Source of the DNA: Thalassia testudinum
Lineage: Eukaryota > Streptophyta > Magnoliopsida > Alismatales > Hydrocharitaceae
DNA: 64,000 nt
Assembly: GCA_037157565.1 (NCBI GenBank)
Contig: JAZHRO010000063.1
Location: forward strand, 154,740,501-154,804,500
Direction: 5' to 3'
Below are positions 10,673 through 22,070 of this stretch, piece after piece; position 1 is the first letter of the stretch; each line of letters begins with the position of its first letter. The translations under genes were made by a program, and so were the position numbers. A model generated the notes under the pieces. The model ran no database searches. It saw nothing but the letters and a program-made list of their open reading frames with translations, and had not been told where the DNA came from.

Positions 10673-11370
10673 TTGAGGTGAGGGCTGGAAGGTTAAGGCG
10701 TCTGAGCTTCAGAGCTGTTGTCTGATCCACACGCGCACACATAGGCGCATATGTGCAGAGAGGAGCGCGCTGGATGGAGTGGCGCGGAGAGGAGGCCGCA
10801 GTGCACCGCACTGCGTGGAAGGGCTGGAGAGAGCGAAGGTAGGCGCTGGGAGAGGTGGGTGCACGTAGGCGTACGCGGGTGGGTTCGGGTGACGCAGGGC
10901 AAGACGAGCGCGCAGGCTGCAGCCGGTTGCGGCACGTCGGGTGACCGGTTAAGTAAGAAACTCACCGGTCACCCCACTGTAGCCACAGTGTTCCGCAGAA
11001 ATGCATGAACAGTAGCTACAGTGGCTGGGCTAGCTGTGCAATCGCTTGCGTCCGGTGCTGTAAGTGCGGATGGCTTGGCGCGCGCGGTGGAGTGGCTCTG
11101 ACTGGTGGCTTGTGGGCAGGATGTCGGGACAGAGCGCACGGGGAGGGTTGCTAGCGTGCACGACAGACGGCGGGGGCGACTTGCTGGTTGCGCGGTGGCT
11201 TGCGGGTGTTGGCTGGGGTGCGTGGGAAGCTTGGCCGGCCGCTGCAGAGGCGCACAGTGGCTGGTTGCGGGTGGAAGAGAGAGTGCAACAGGGCAAAGAA
11301 GCGGGAGGCGAGGGCGGCCTGTAGGTGTGCGTGGAAAGGGCTGGGCAGTTGCTGCTGCCTTGCTGCTGCT

Positions 11371-11835
11371 ACTGGAGCTTTGAGCTTCAAGCTTGAAGCT
11401 CCCGCTCCAATGGCTGAAGTGGCGTGGTCGTTCAAACAGGGAAAGGAAGGCCACCACGCCCACCATCTCTTTGAAGAGCTGGGCGGTGGTGGTCTCACTA
11501 TGGTGGGTGTGCACCACTGTGAGGACTCCTGCCTGCAGGGTGTCTCCTCTGAGGAGGAGGTCCTGCGTATGGAGGGAGAGGGGAGGGGACGGTGGCCTGG
11601 AAGGAGAAGTTGCTGTGGGTTCTTTTCGTGGAGGACCAAGCTGCTTTGCAAGAAGGCAGCTGATCTCTTTTTAAAGAAGAGGAGAGCATGGTTGTGCATG
11701 CTTGCGCATGGCTTGGCAGGGACAGGCAGCAGCAAGGAAGGGCTTGAGCAGGGAATGGCGCGAGGAGAAGAAGTTGCCATGCAGGTGCAGGAAGAGTTTG
11801 AAAGTCAAGTAGAAATAAAAATAAAAAGAAGGTGA
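11371..11835 (+). other. Antisense open frame in El-2 3' LTR
   Basis: A frame beginning LSFKLEAPAPMAEVAWSF and ending in a basic tail (KIKIKRR-like) is open here on the strand opposite to the element. It lies within a longer frame from 11188. The other LTR keeps the frame (45304-45771) although the copies differ by two indels in this part, both multiples of three. I do not recognise it. It may be chance in GC-rich DNA. Confidence 0.25.
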
Positions 11836-12025
11836 ATTTTGTAAGGATGCACTTGAGGAAAATTGTTATTTGCAAGGCCATTTATTTACTCTCCTCCCCT
11901 CTCAATTAAATGCATGCATGCATGGGTTTTTTACAAATGCCACTATGGAACCCTAATATGCATTGGTAATGCCAGGAAATATCACAAGACGACACAATTG
12001 CAAGTATATTTTTGCAGTGCAATCA

Positions 12026-12041
12026 TACCCCCATGCCTATC
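12026..12041 (-). promoter_or_regulatory. El-2 polypurine tract
   Basis: Minus-strand AGGCATGGGGGTA directly abuts the 3' LTR start. Confidence 0.8.
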
Positions 12042-12062
12042 TTTTGCTAGTCCCTAGCAAAA
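12042..12062 (-). other. Pre-PPT hairpin of El-2
   Basis: Perfect 9-bp stem TTTTGCTAG / CTAGCAAAA with loop GGA on the minus strand, 8 nt before the G-run. Same stem and loop as in El-4. Confidence 0.75.
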
Positions 12063-13123
12063 TAGTATTTAGAAATGATCTTAGGCTGAAGATTTTCTTC
12101 TGAGGCGATATAGGTGTGTTTATTGTTGGATATTGTGAGAACCAATTATAGAGAAGACTACCAGTATTTTAAGTCTCACATGACATAGATCATCTCTCGA
12201 CTAACCAGGACTCTTGATATTTATACCTTAAGTACGATTTCCAGGACCCAGGAGGTTTTTGCCATACTTGAGAGCTCAAGAGGTTAGGGCTTGTGCTTAG
12301 TGAAGGATCAAGACTGACCAGATGAACATTAAGACTCAAGCCCAGGGTTTCACGAATCTTTAAGTACAGGTTGGTCCCAGTTTTTGCTTGTTGTTTCGGA
12401 TTGACCCATAAGAAGATGACGAAAAACTCAATTCCCATTTTCCGACATTTGTGGCTCACAGGAAAATAGGGTTTTGCGACTTGCCCTGAAGAACATTTTT
12501 TTTTAGGGTAGAGACTTTACATACATTTGCGAGATATACTGACTTATTTGCAACTTCTTTTTTTTAGAAACACGTGTCAGTATATCTCTTACAACATTAT
12601 TTGGAGGAGCACACTTTTCTTTTTGGTGAGAGAGTTTCTTTTTGGTTGAAAGAGTTTCTCCTAAACACAAGACTAAAACCTGGGATAAAAAGTCTACCTG
12701 CATGCACAGGTAAGGACTCCACCTTCCCTAATGAACAGTAGGGTTGGATCTTATGTTCACCTGGTCCTTCCTGATATGTGTAGTGTGAACCAAGTTTACT
12801 CAAGCTCTCAAGTAAAAGCAAACCAATGGATCCTGTACTGGTGTCTTAGGTACAAGAATACGTCCTTAGTTAGGAGAGATTCTAATCTATCTTGTCAATG
12901 CTCAAGTGAATTAAGTCGAGCCTGAGCGAATCAAGTTTCTGTGGCCTGGAAAGTCTTTAAAACAGAGGTTGAATATCCATAAACACTTATTGTATTTTTG
13001 TTTCAGCTTTCAGATCATTACTAAACACCATTTTCATTTTCATTTTTTTCATTTTTTTTTATATGTATATATAGATAGAAACTGCATGATACCATAAAAT
13101 ACCCAGATCCTATGGATGCCTAT

Positions 13124-13159
13124 CCACCCCCCCATGCCAAACGATGCTATGTCCTCATA
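13124..13159 (-). other. Post-coding hairpin plus G-run of El-2
   Basis: Minus-strand stem TATG, loop AGGA, stem CATA (13148-13159), followed after 9 nt by GGCATGGGGGGGTGGA (13138 down to 13124). The stem sequence differs from El-3, El-4 and El-5 by a paired change. Confidence 0.65.
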
Positions 13160-13320
13160 TGCATGCAGGGAAGGGTAGAGAAAGGATGAAAGATCGGGTA
13201 ACGAGAGCTGAAGTACAGGGTATACAGCAGGGTGGTAGGGTGGGTGATGGTAGGTGGTGAAGTGAAAAGTGAAGTGATCGTGACAGTGAAGTGAAAAGTG
13301 ATGGTGGATGGTGAGTGTTG

Positions 13321-13356
13321 TTGGGGTGCCTCCCAATGAGCGCTGAATTTAACGTC
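13321..13356 (-). other. Conserved post-pol block of El-2
   Basis: Minus-strand GACGTTAAATTCAGCGCT, then CATTGGGAGGCACCCCAA, starting 30 nt after the pol stop. Related blocks follow pol in El-3, El-5 and El-6. Confidence 0.6.
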
Positions 13357-13385
13357 CCCAGCTGGACTCAGAATGAGGCAAAGAA

Positions 13386-14348
13386 TTAGTTACCCTCTAG
13401 TAGGGCAACGGTTTCTCCAACTCGGGCAGGTTCATGAGTCAGATAGGGTTTCAAACACTGCCCGTTGACCATAAATTTACGCCCAGATTTGGGATCTTCG
13501 ATCTCAATGGCCCCGTTGGGGAATGGTCTTGAGACCAGGAAAGGACCAGTCCATTTGGACTTCAATTTTCCAGGGAAGAATTTGAGTCGGGCATTATAGA
13601 GCCAAACTTGCTGAGATGGCTCAAATTCTTTCCACCGAATACGGCTGTCATGAAAAGCCTTAGTGCATTGTTTGAAAGTTAAAGCAGAATCATAGGCTTC
13701 ACGACGGAGCTCTTCCAGCTACTGGAGTTAGAGTTTCCTTTCTCGACCACACAGGTCTGGGTCGAGGTTACATTGGCGAACCGCCCAATAATCACGGTGC
13801 TCCAACTCCACGGGCAAATGAAAAGGCTTCCCGTAAATGATTCTATAAGGAGACATACCGAGGGGAGCCTAGAAGGTGATCGGATGCACCCAAAGTGCGT
13901 CAATCAGCTTGTCGGACCAATCCTTACGGTCAGGCCGAACCATTTTCTGGGGAATTTGCTTGATTTGCCAGTTCGACACCTCTACCTGGCCATTCGTCTG
14001 AGGATGATACGGGGATGTGATATAATGGTGGACTCTGTATTTCCTCAGAAGTGCCCGAAAAGAAGCATGGGTAAAGTGGCTTCCTCCATCCGAGATAATG
14101 GCTCGAGGGATCCCAAAGCACGCAAAGATGTGGTCTTTGACAAAGTGAGTGGATATAACATGGTCAGCACGGCGTGCGGGAATAGCCTCGATCCATTTCG
14201 AAACATAGTCAATGGCGACGAGGATGAATTCGAAGCCTTTGGAAGGAGGAAAGGGACCCATGAAATCAATTCCCTAGATGTCAAAGATTTCTGCAGCTAG
14301 GATGGGTTGTAAGGGCATCATGTCACGACGTGACATTGACCCTAACGA
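13386..14348 (-). pseudogene. El-2 integrase core and C-terminus
   Basis: Integrase inserts the retroelement cDNA into the genome. The core is readable as [15 protein letters not shown] and GQVEVSN, so all three catalytic residues are kept. The tryptophan before GIDFMG is a stop (TAG), and further stops interrupt the rest, for example after HPITF. The C-terminal part, with FLVSRPFPNGAIEIEDP and MVNGQCLKPYL, ends at a stop at 13386-13388. It is in the same frame as the RT-RNase H segment upstream. It is inactive as written. Antisense frames at 13773-14300 are shadows. Confidence 0.85.
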
Positions 14349-15713
14349 CTAGCACCTAGTGCAATGCTTGGCATAATTGTGTGCATCCTGGTGAAGGGAG
14401 GGCCAAAAGAAACCACACTGCAACACCTTGGCTGCAGTTTTCCTCCCAGAGAAATGGCTTCCGCAGGCCTGATCGTGGCAGAAGGATAGCACACTGGGGA
14501 ACTCGCTGTCAGGAATACAGCGACGGATGATTTGATCAGCACCTATCTGAGAAAGAAGTGGATTATCCCAGAAATAATACTTTGCTTCTGCCATGAGATG
14601 CTCGCACTGGTTTTTAGGCCAGCCACATGGAAGGGATGTAGAAGCAAGGTAATTGGCAATGTCGGCATACCACGGTCCACTTGCCGCATTTATTGCCAAT
14701 AGGTGCTCATCATGAAAATTTTCATTGATCGGCAGAGTAAGTCCAATGTGGTTAGGGTCTAGTCTGGAAAGGTGATCAGCTGCAACATTCTGGGCTTCTG
14801 CCTTATCGCGGATCTCAATGTCAAATTCTTGGAGCAGAAGGATCCAACGAATCAGTCTAGGCTTGGCATCCTTCTTGTGCATGAGATGGCGAATGGTCGC
14901 GTGATCAGTGAAAATAATAACGTGAGAGCCTAGAAGGTAAGAGCGGAATTTCTCCAGCCCAAAGACGACTGCCAGTAGTTCTTTTCCAGTGGTAGTATAA
15001 TTATGCTGGGCCTCGTCCAATGTCTTACTGGCATAGTACACCACGAAGGGGTGTCTATCGTGTCTTTGTCCCAGGATGGCTCCGACTGCAAGGTCGGAAG
15101 CGTCACACATGAGTTCAAAGTCGAGGGACCAATCAGGAGGCTGGAGAATAGGGGCCTTGGTGATAGCATTACGCTGCTGCGTGAATGCTTGTATACAGTC
15201 AGGGCCCATATGGAAGGGTACGTCAGTTGATAGGAGATGAGTTAAGTGTCGAGAAATTTTGGAGAAGTTTTTGATGAATCTCCTATAGAAACCGACATGT
15301 CCCAGGAAGGAGCAAATTTGTTTGATAGAGCCAGGCACAGGTAAATCAACAATGACATCGAGCTTAGCTCTGTCAACCTCGATACCCCTATCGGAGATTA
15401 TTTGTCCGAGAACCATTCCCTCGTGCACCATAAAATGACTTTTTTCCCAGGAAAATACGAGGTTTACATCAATACATCTCCTAAGGATATGAGTCAGGTT
15501 GGCAAGACATTCGTCGAAAGATGGTCCAAAGACCCAAAAGTCATCCATGAAGACCTCGAGAAAGTCACCCACCATGTCATGGAATATCACCAGCATACAT
15601 CTCTGGAAAGTTGCTGGCACATTGCAAAGTTCGAACGGCATTCTTCTAAATGCAAAGGTGCCGAAAGGGCAGGTAAAAGTGGTTTTCTCTTTGTCTCGGG
15701 GGTCAATTGCCAC
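14349..15713 (-). pseudogene. El-2 RT (second half), RNase H and integrase zinc finger
   Basis: The longest intact pol segment of El-2, 454 codons. In order: RT palm with [10 protein letters not shown] (catalytic DD present), RT thumb and connection ([15 protein letters not shown]), RNase H ([38 protein letters not shown]), and the HHCC zinc finger of integrase ending CTRC, where a stop follows. It starts just after a frameshift that removed the [12 protein letters not shown] motif. RT copies the RNA genome into DNA and RNase H removes the RNA strand. Confidence 0.9.
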
Positions 15714-16347
15714 CTGGTTATATCCTGAGAATCCAGGAAACAGAAAATTTTATTTCCCGCTAACCGCTCCAGGATTTGGTCAATGAATGGTAGCGGAAAG
15801 TGATCTTTCTTGGTTGCAGCATTGAGTTTCCTATAATCTACACACACACTCTCCAAGATGTAGGAGTGCATGTAGGGATGGATTCACCCCTGTCATTGAC
15901 ACGGATGGTGAGTCCTACCTTCTTGGGCACAACATGAATCGGACTCACCCATGGGCTATCGCTGATCGGGTAGATTATACCCGCATCCATCCACTTAATA
16001 ATTTCTTTCTTGACGACCTCCCGCATGTTAGGGTTGAGATGTCGCTGCATCTCGCAGGAAGGTCGAGCCTCCTCCTCTGTATAAATACGATGAGTGCAGT
16101 AGGAGGGGTTAATGCCAGATAAGTCTGATAAAGACCATCCAATGGCTGCCTTGTATTCAATGAGGACCTTCGTTAGTTTGCACTCTTGCTCCCTGGTCAA
16201 TTTTGAACTGATGATTATAGGGATAATTTCATTTGGTCCCAGGAAAACATACTTAAGTGTATTAGGCAGCTCCTTCAGCTCAGGAGTGGATGGTGAAAGG
16301 TCAGGAATTTCTTGGGATGAGAGTGTCCCAGGCGGATTAGAAAACAA
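15587..16347 (-). pseudogene. El-2 protease-RT linker and RT N-terminal half
   Basis: Two overlapping frames. The first (16347-15838) has the linker LKYVFLGPNEIIPIIISS, then [19 protein letters not shown] and [13 protein letters not shown], and ends after SWRVCV. The second (15871-15587) continues [18 protein letters not shown] to CFLDS, then loses the reading frame. These are RT fingers and palm. At least two frameshifts separate it from the downstream RT half. Confidence 0.85.
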
Positions 16348-16593
16348 GTCCGGGAGAAGAAGTTGGCCCTTAGATTAGCCAAGAAGGGGGGCTTCTTGGA
16401 TAGATGGATCCAAAAAGGAATAGCCCCAGTGAGAAGTATATGGGCTCAAGGTCCCAGTGTGGATTTGCAAATCTGCCTGATTTGGCGAGAAAGAAAGGGC
16501 AATCCGATCTTCAAGAGTGTGGACCGACGATGAGTAGCCCGGATATGACTCAGACCATGAGGTATGGGAAGCAGAGAAAACCTCGCCAGAAGT

Positions 16594-17243
16594 CTAGTCA
16601 GGAGAAGGTACGGGGATAGGGAGGGATGGGGGAATGTCACAATATGTGCTGGTCAGGCAGTCATCAGTGTTTATAGGTAATCCGCAGCAGTCAGAATAAG
16701 TCCCAATTAGTCCGATACACTCGCTGACGGCCATGTCCTCGTCAGACGTGTCATCCTCGATGCAATCGCAATCAAAGTTCTTGGCTGTCTTGAAGATGTT
16801 AAGCTTGAGCTTTTCAGATCCAACGGCAATCTCAATACAGCCCGACTCGCAGTTGATACGGGCGCGGGCTGTGGCCAAGAAAGGTCGACCAAGGATGATC
16901 GGACAATCAGAAAGTGAGCTAGGAACTTCCATGTCTAAAATAAGAAAGTTAATAGGAAAATAGAGACTGTTGACCCTAACCACCACATCTTCCACCACAC
17001 CCTTCGGGATTTTGATAAAATGATTTGCCAACTGTAACGTGACAGGGTGGGTTTCAGATTTCCCAAGGAAAATTTTTCGAGCATGATGGTTGGAATGAGA
17101 TTGATGGAAGATCCTAGACCAAGTAGGGTATGGTTAAACTTGCAGCCTTGGATGCTACAGGAAATAAGTGGTGTGTCCGGATCTTTCTGCTTTGGTGGTA
17201 GATTTGACCGTATAGCACAACTCGCATGAGGAGAGAGAACCAC
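16594..17243 (-). pseudogene. El-2 aspartic protease
   Basis: Retropepsin-like protease that would cleave the Gag-Pol polyprotein. The active-site motif expected as LLDLGSSINL reads LLGLGSSINL: the catalytic Asp codon at 17118-17120 (minus strand) is GGT. The flap and C-terminal parts continue in a second frame from 17031 (GVVEDVVVRVNSLYFPINFL, then [13 protein letters not shown]). It is thus both frameshifted and catalytically dead. After it an acidic linker (CIEDDTSDEDMAVSE) leads towards RT. Confidence 0.85.
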
Positions 17244-17509
17244 TGGATTCTTGGTTTTCTTTGACTGTCGCCTGGGTGTTGTGTAGTCTTTGAAAAATCA
17301 AGCGACAGTAGGTATGTGGTCGATAGCCTCGACCAGGGGTACCTTGATTCCTACATCCCTGAACAAATTACGCAGGTTATCAAAGGCCTACGTATCTTTC
17401 TTTTTGCCTTTTTGCTCCCTCAGTAGAGCCTCAAGGAATGGAACTGATTCTGGCACCAATTTGGGTGTATTGTCTTCTCGCGAATGCGGTGCGCATCCCA
17501 AATGAGAGG

Positions 17510-19423
17510 TCAATGAAGAAGATGGGCCAGGATAAGGTCGAGGTGGATCGACAGTCTGCTTACCGCTCCTCGTAGTGATAGCATTGGACGATGCGGGTCC
17601 AGTGGGATCATACGGCAGAGGAGGGTTCGGAAAAGGGACATAAGAGTGAGGTGCTGCAGTGGGATTAGCCTGAAATCCCGATGGAATGCTCGGAGCTTGC
17701 AGAATATGATGAACCAGTCCCTGAGAAGGTTGTACCTGTGGTTGCGGACCACGGGGTACGAAGTTTCGCGGTTTGGAACAGGTTGGGCGGGAAGAGTGCC
17801 CTGAGATTGAGTCGCCATGCGTAGTTGACTGATCTCAACATTCTGTTGCGCCAATTGGTGCTGAAGAGAGGTCATGTTCTCTTCATTGGGCTTTGACATA
17901 ACTGTCATCATTCGCATCAATTTATCAAGAGGACTTGATGGGTGTTCAGTTTGCAGTACGCAAGGCCCTGATGGCGGATTTGCCATAGGATTAGACTAGG
18001 CCCTTGGGATGATGGGTGCGGACGGTCGCATTGGTCCACCTGCGTGGTTTTAGCGTTGCGGGTTGTTAGACCATGCCAAGTTTGGATGATTTCGCCACCC
18101 TAGGTTATAAGTGGTAGAGAACGGGTTGTTCCCCAGGGCGCAAGCATCTTCTATGGCAGAAGACATGTCCGCATGTAAGTATGCGTCCGAGCACACGGAG
18201 GCTTGGTCCTCTCTGTCAAAATATTGGCTCGCAAAAGCCAGTTTCACATGACTTACCGAGTCACTCGCCGAGACACTAGGTAAGGAAGGTCTTACAGGGT
18301 TTCTTGGGATAAGCCTGGTGTTGGAAGAATTTGGATTGTGACAAAGTGGTGAAGTGGGGGTGTTTGCCATAGAACGGGCGGGGTTGGCCAGAAGCTCGTC
18401 CATCTTCTTGTGCACGACGGAGACTTCATCTAGTTTTTGTGCAATAAGGCTGAGATCAGTGGATGAATGGGAGGGTCCCGTGTCAACTTCGTGGACATTT
18501 CGGCGCTGGCTGGTACAATTAAAGGCGACAATGGAGGCATTGTTCATTGAGTTTTCGCTCATATTTTCAAACAATTTGAATGCTCCATTCTCATCTTTAT
18601 TCATAAAATTCCCTCCACAGGAAGCATCTGCAATCTACTTCAAAGTCTCATTTAGCCCGTAGTAGAAAATCTGGGTTATATGCCACGTAGGCAGACCGTG
18701 GTGTGGACACTTCCTGAGGAGGTCATTATATCTCTCCCATGCCTCATGAAATTATTCGCCGTTTTGTTGCGTAAAAGAGGTGATAGCACGGCGAAGCGCA
18801 TTGGTTCGCCCGATTGGGAAGAACTTCTTGAGAAACGCTGTTCGCATCTCTTCCCAAGAGTGGATGGTTCTCCCAAGGGTGCATAACCATTGCGACGCTT
18901 TGTCCCGCAATGAAAACGGGAACATTTTCATGAGGACTATAGGTAACCCGACATTTCTTGGTTTAACTATTTCAGCCAGTCGAGTTAGGTCTTCCAAGTG
19001 AAGAAAAGGATCTTCACTTGCAAGACCATGGAAGTGAAAATTTATTAGGCCAATAATGTTAGGTTTCAGTTCAAAGTCGTCCCCGCCCATGGGGACCCGA
19101 ATTTGTCCTATGGTCTCTATAGCAACGGGATTCTGATAAGAGCTAAGAGACCTAGGTTCCTCCTGTTCGGGAGGGTTCTGCATTTCCTCCAATGTTTCCC
19201 GAATGGCCTCAATTCGTTCATTGTACATTTCCATTTGGGCTTGGAGGCAAGTTATGGGATCTAAGGCTCCACCACCTGGTGGGTTCTGAGGGCGGTTTCC
19301 TCCCTTGGGATTTGGGGGTGGGCGTGCGGCCATGTTTGTGGAGGAGGAGGATGATTCGGCTCCTTTTCCAGATTTAGCAAGCAATACAAAAAGTTCAGGA
19401 TTTTGTGACCTCCTCCTAAACAT
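17510..19423 (-). pseudogene. El-2 gag
   Basis: Capsid-type Gag. It starts MFRRRSQNPELF at 19423, then a proline-rich segment and the retrotransposon gag domain (FHGLASEDPFLHLEDLTRL, MKMFPFSLRDKASQWL, LKKFFPIGRTNALRRAIT). A stop follows NGE at 18752; the same frame resumes with FHEAWERYNDLLRKCPHHG, then SENSMNNASIVAF (to 18050) and a Q-rich helical segment (17986-17510). All three pieces share one frame, so nonsense codons account for most of the damage. The usual CCHC zinc knuckle is not present before the WRNHPNLAW motif. Confidence 0.85.
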
Positions 19424-19732
19424 GCACTACCGCAGGAAGAATTAGGGAGATAAGAAGGGAAAAGAGATGAGAGAAATGACGTCGCAAAGGTACACTTGGT
19501 GACAAATCAATTCAATAAAATTCCTAACCTCTACAGTGTGCCCTTAGACCTAAAGATCTATGTTACCTACTATCACAAACTACGGAATAGAATGCAAGCA
19601 CCGTGGAACCACCAGGCCAGATTAAAAGGCCGTTTGCCCCAGTCTTAGACACCCGATAGCAAGCAAGAACCCTCACCAGCACGTAGACGCTACACGTAAG
19701 TAGTTAGACCGCCAATCCTTAGTAAGGGTCAA
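19424..19732 (-). other. El-2 leader, portion next to gag
   Basis: Non-coding leader between the El-3 insertion site and the gag start. The rest of the leader is at 41905-42956. Confidence 0.6.
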
Positions 19733-19737
19733 GTTAC
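19733..19737 (+). repeat. Target-site duplication of El-3 (left copy)
   Basis: gttac, identical to 41900-41904. Confidence 0.9.
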
Positions 19738-20176
19738 TGATAACACTACACAAGGGGGTGATAATTATGTTGAATAGGGCCCATCTTAAGAATAAAAGGC
19801 ACAACATAAGTAGAATGGGAGCATTGCATGCATCACGTACCAAGATTGCTTATAAAATTGTATTAATAGCCATCTGTGTAAGCACTTGTCAAAGCAGGCC
19901 TCAGATGGGCAATCGGACCGCACGGATGGATTCAGAACGACGAACGGAGTCCAACGGACTAAGGATTGGCCAAATCCGACATCTGGAGCTCCTACAATGG
20001 GTCCAAGAAGTTCTGACCGTTGATTTGGAGATCAACGGCCTTCATTGTGCCACGTCGCCCCCGCTCCACCGTACGCCGCTCTCCTTTCAGCTGAGATCAA
20101 ATCTCGGCCGTCGATCTTGGATTGAACAGCCGAGACTCGCGTGCTTGGGCGCAGTCACCACGACAAAGCGCGGGCG

Positions 20177-20228
20177 TGGCACAACGGTCAGCGCGCACGC
20201 CCGCACGCACGCGACGTGGGTTCGAGCC
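20177..20228 (+). promoter_or_regulatory. tRNA-like A box and B box in El-3 5' LTR
   Basis: TGGCACAACGG (20177-20187) fits a pol III A box and GGTTCGAGCC (20219-20228) fits a B box, 42 nt apart. The second LTR has both at the same spacing (40986-40996 and 41028-41037). No cloverleaf can be drawn, so it is not a tRNA gene; it may be a relic of a tRNA-derived SINE. Confidence 0.4.
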
Positions 20229-20423
20229 GTGCGATGCGTGAAATCGAAGACGAAGGACGTGCACGGCGAAATTGGGCCACCCGATCAGCAGCGAGTGGCC
20301 AAGATCGCGTCACGCGGCGCGCCCACAGATTGCAAGCACCCACGTGCACGTGCACGTCGGGTGACGACATGCATGCACACGCACGCCTGAGGTACGATCC
20401 AAGCGCATCCAAGTAGAGATCTC

Positions 20424-20447
20424 AGCTGTCCGATCTTCGATCGGACG
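20424..20447 (+). other. Hairpin in El-3 LTR U3
   Basis: Stem GTCCGATC, loop TTC, stem GATCGGAC; the same 8-bp stem and loop occur in the other LTR near 41189-41207. Confidence 0.6.
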
Positions 20448-20600
20448 GCTGTCACACAGCGACCGAGGATCAAGCGCGAACAAGAACGGCGTGGCTAGTT
20501 GTCCGACGGGCTGGAGGGCTTCACCGACGCTTTTGGAATGGTTTTAGCGATGTCCCGGACGTCGCTAAAGCCCCTTCTTCTTTTAGAAAGCCCTTAACCG

Positions 20601-20608
20601 TATTTAAA
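20601..20608 (+). promoter_or_regulatory. TATA box of El-3 5' LTR
   Basis: TATTTAAA followed by ACCCCCTCCAACCACTCATT; the same box is at 41364-41371 in the 3' LTR. Transcription would start about 30 nt downstream. Confidence 0.6.
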
Positions 20609-21139
20609 CCCCCTCCAACCACTCATTCAAGGCATTCACTTCCCTTGCAACTACTCCACCCCTCTCTTAGCTAGCTTTAGGCCCTCTTGTAATCATCGGA
20701 GACGACGAGCCGCCGACGAAGCCTCCTCCACCGCCGTGGCTGCCTCATCGCTCTCCCTCCTCTCTCTCTCTCTTTTAAGCTTTCCATTACTTTTGTTTGA
20801 GCATGTATTTAATGTTGTAAGCTATGAACTAAAAGTGCATGATTAATGAAGTTATTTTCTGTTCAGTCGTTACTTTAATTTCTGCTTAAGTTGCATGATC
20901 AAACAAGAGACACTCTAACCCTAATCTCTCTCTCTCTATCTCTCTCGCTTTTCAAACAACACCTCCGCAAGCAAAACTTTGTGCTTTCCGTGACAACAAG
21001 TGATAAGAAAAATTCGATTTTCTCACCTCCTTGAGACCGACACTCGGACTCACCTCCGTTTATTTACTTTAAAATCGGCGTTGCAATTGGGACTATAACG
21101 ACACTTCTTAACACACACGCACAACCGCACGTCAGTTTT

Positions 21140-21157
21140 TGGTGCCATTGCCGGGGA
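21140..21157 (+). promoter_or_regulatory. El-3 primer-binding site, tRNA-Asp
   Basis: TGGTGCCATTGCCGGGGA matches the complement of the plant tRNA-Asp 3' end (TGGCGCCGTTGCCGGGGA) at 16 of 18 positions. It lies 5 nt after the LTR. Confidence 0.85.
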
Positions 21158-22065
21158 GGCAACGGATTTGTTTTGTCACCTCCATTCCACATTCATTCTC
21201 ACATCATCTAATGCCCTATTTTCCTTTTTACTTGATGGTTGCAGGAATTCGATGCGTGGACGGTGAAGCAACGCATCCCACCACAGTAGCAAGGAAGTAG
21301 GCGCTACGAGGACCGATAGTGAGTAATTCTTCTCTCATGATTGTTTACTTGTGTGAAAAAACTAAAAAAAATTATAAAAATTGAAAAAAATTGGTGTGGT
21401 GTATGATTGCTTGACCCACATCCTTAGCACATCACCCCACAAAAAAAAATGTACACTCTAACATTCTGAATAAATTCTTGGAGTGTTCTTTTCTTTTTCT
21501 TGAGTGGTGTTTGCGAAGCCACCGTGAGTTGACCTGGGCCGCACCACTCAACCCTAAAATCGACACATCTAATAGAAGCTGCATGATCATTAGGATGAGT
21601 ACACTAGGGTTTTAGAGCCTCTACAGAATAAAAGGAAATCTACTTTCACTGAATTGTGTGCAGAACTTGATGTGCCCACTGAAACTTGTCTGAAAACATT
21701 AAGACACGTCAACCCTAAAAAGCACTAAAAGTAAGGATGAAACACTAAAAGACACCACATTTAAAAATCCTTGCTTGAAAACCATGTTTTGATAGAAGCA
21801 CACACCTTGAAAGTGGAAAATTAAGAGGCACCACCCCAATCAACGCCTCATCACATAACCCTAGCACAAGCACTATCCTAGCCCTTTAAAACTGAGTAGA
21901 CGTTCTCTAGGCAAGACTGAGTTAAGTCTCGAAAGGTGAGGTTTTGTTCGCTGGGCACTTGGCTTTCATTCCCTTGGTAGAATCTGGTGACTAGGCAGTG
22001 GGGCAGTGTCAAATGACCGCGGTTGTGGGGTCTACGGAACCGGAGGCACAAGCCAAAGGAAGAAC
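21158..22065 (+). other. El-3 leader, first part
   Basis: Non-coding leader, continued at 33319-33591 after El-4. No gene seen. Confidence 0.7.
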
Positions 22066-22070
22066 CTTCC
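22066..22070 (+). repeat. Target-site duplication of El-4 (left copy)
   Basis: cttcc, identical to 33314-33318. Confidence 0.93.

Larger units (their letters stand above)
9177..12025 (-). repeat. El-2 3' LTR
   Basis: The LTR is 2.85 kb. It contains an (AT)n-type microsatellite (about 9870-10590), a short GA-rich run (about 10635-10672) and a GC-rich block (about 10680-11830). It pairs with 42984-45961; the length difference of about 130 bp comes mostly from microsatellite and small indels. The many open frames in the GC-rich part are not element genes. Confidence 0.85.
12063..13385 (-). other. El-2 3' non-coding region
   Basis: No gene. Contains the GCGTTAAA-type block (13321-13356), the post-coding hairpin (13148-13159) with its G-run (13124-13138), and otherwise AT-rich sequence. 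A 95-codon open frame at 13049-13336 covers these signals and is not taken as a gene. Confidence 0.7.
19738..21134 (+). repeat. El-3 5' LTR
   Basis: 1.40 kb. U3 carries hairpin-prone blocks (20018-20039, 20424-20447) and a tRNA-like A/B box pair (20177-20228); a TATA box is at 20601. A CT microsatellite lies at about 20755-20775. Open frames at 20141-20416 are in GC-rich U3 and are not taken as genes. Confidence 0.92.

Noticed and set aside
13773..14300. 175-codon plus-strand open frame
   Set aside because: Exact antisense shadow of the El-2 integrase.
20165..20245. tRNA gene
   Set aside because: A and B boxes are present but acceptor and T stems do not pair.
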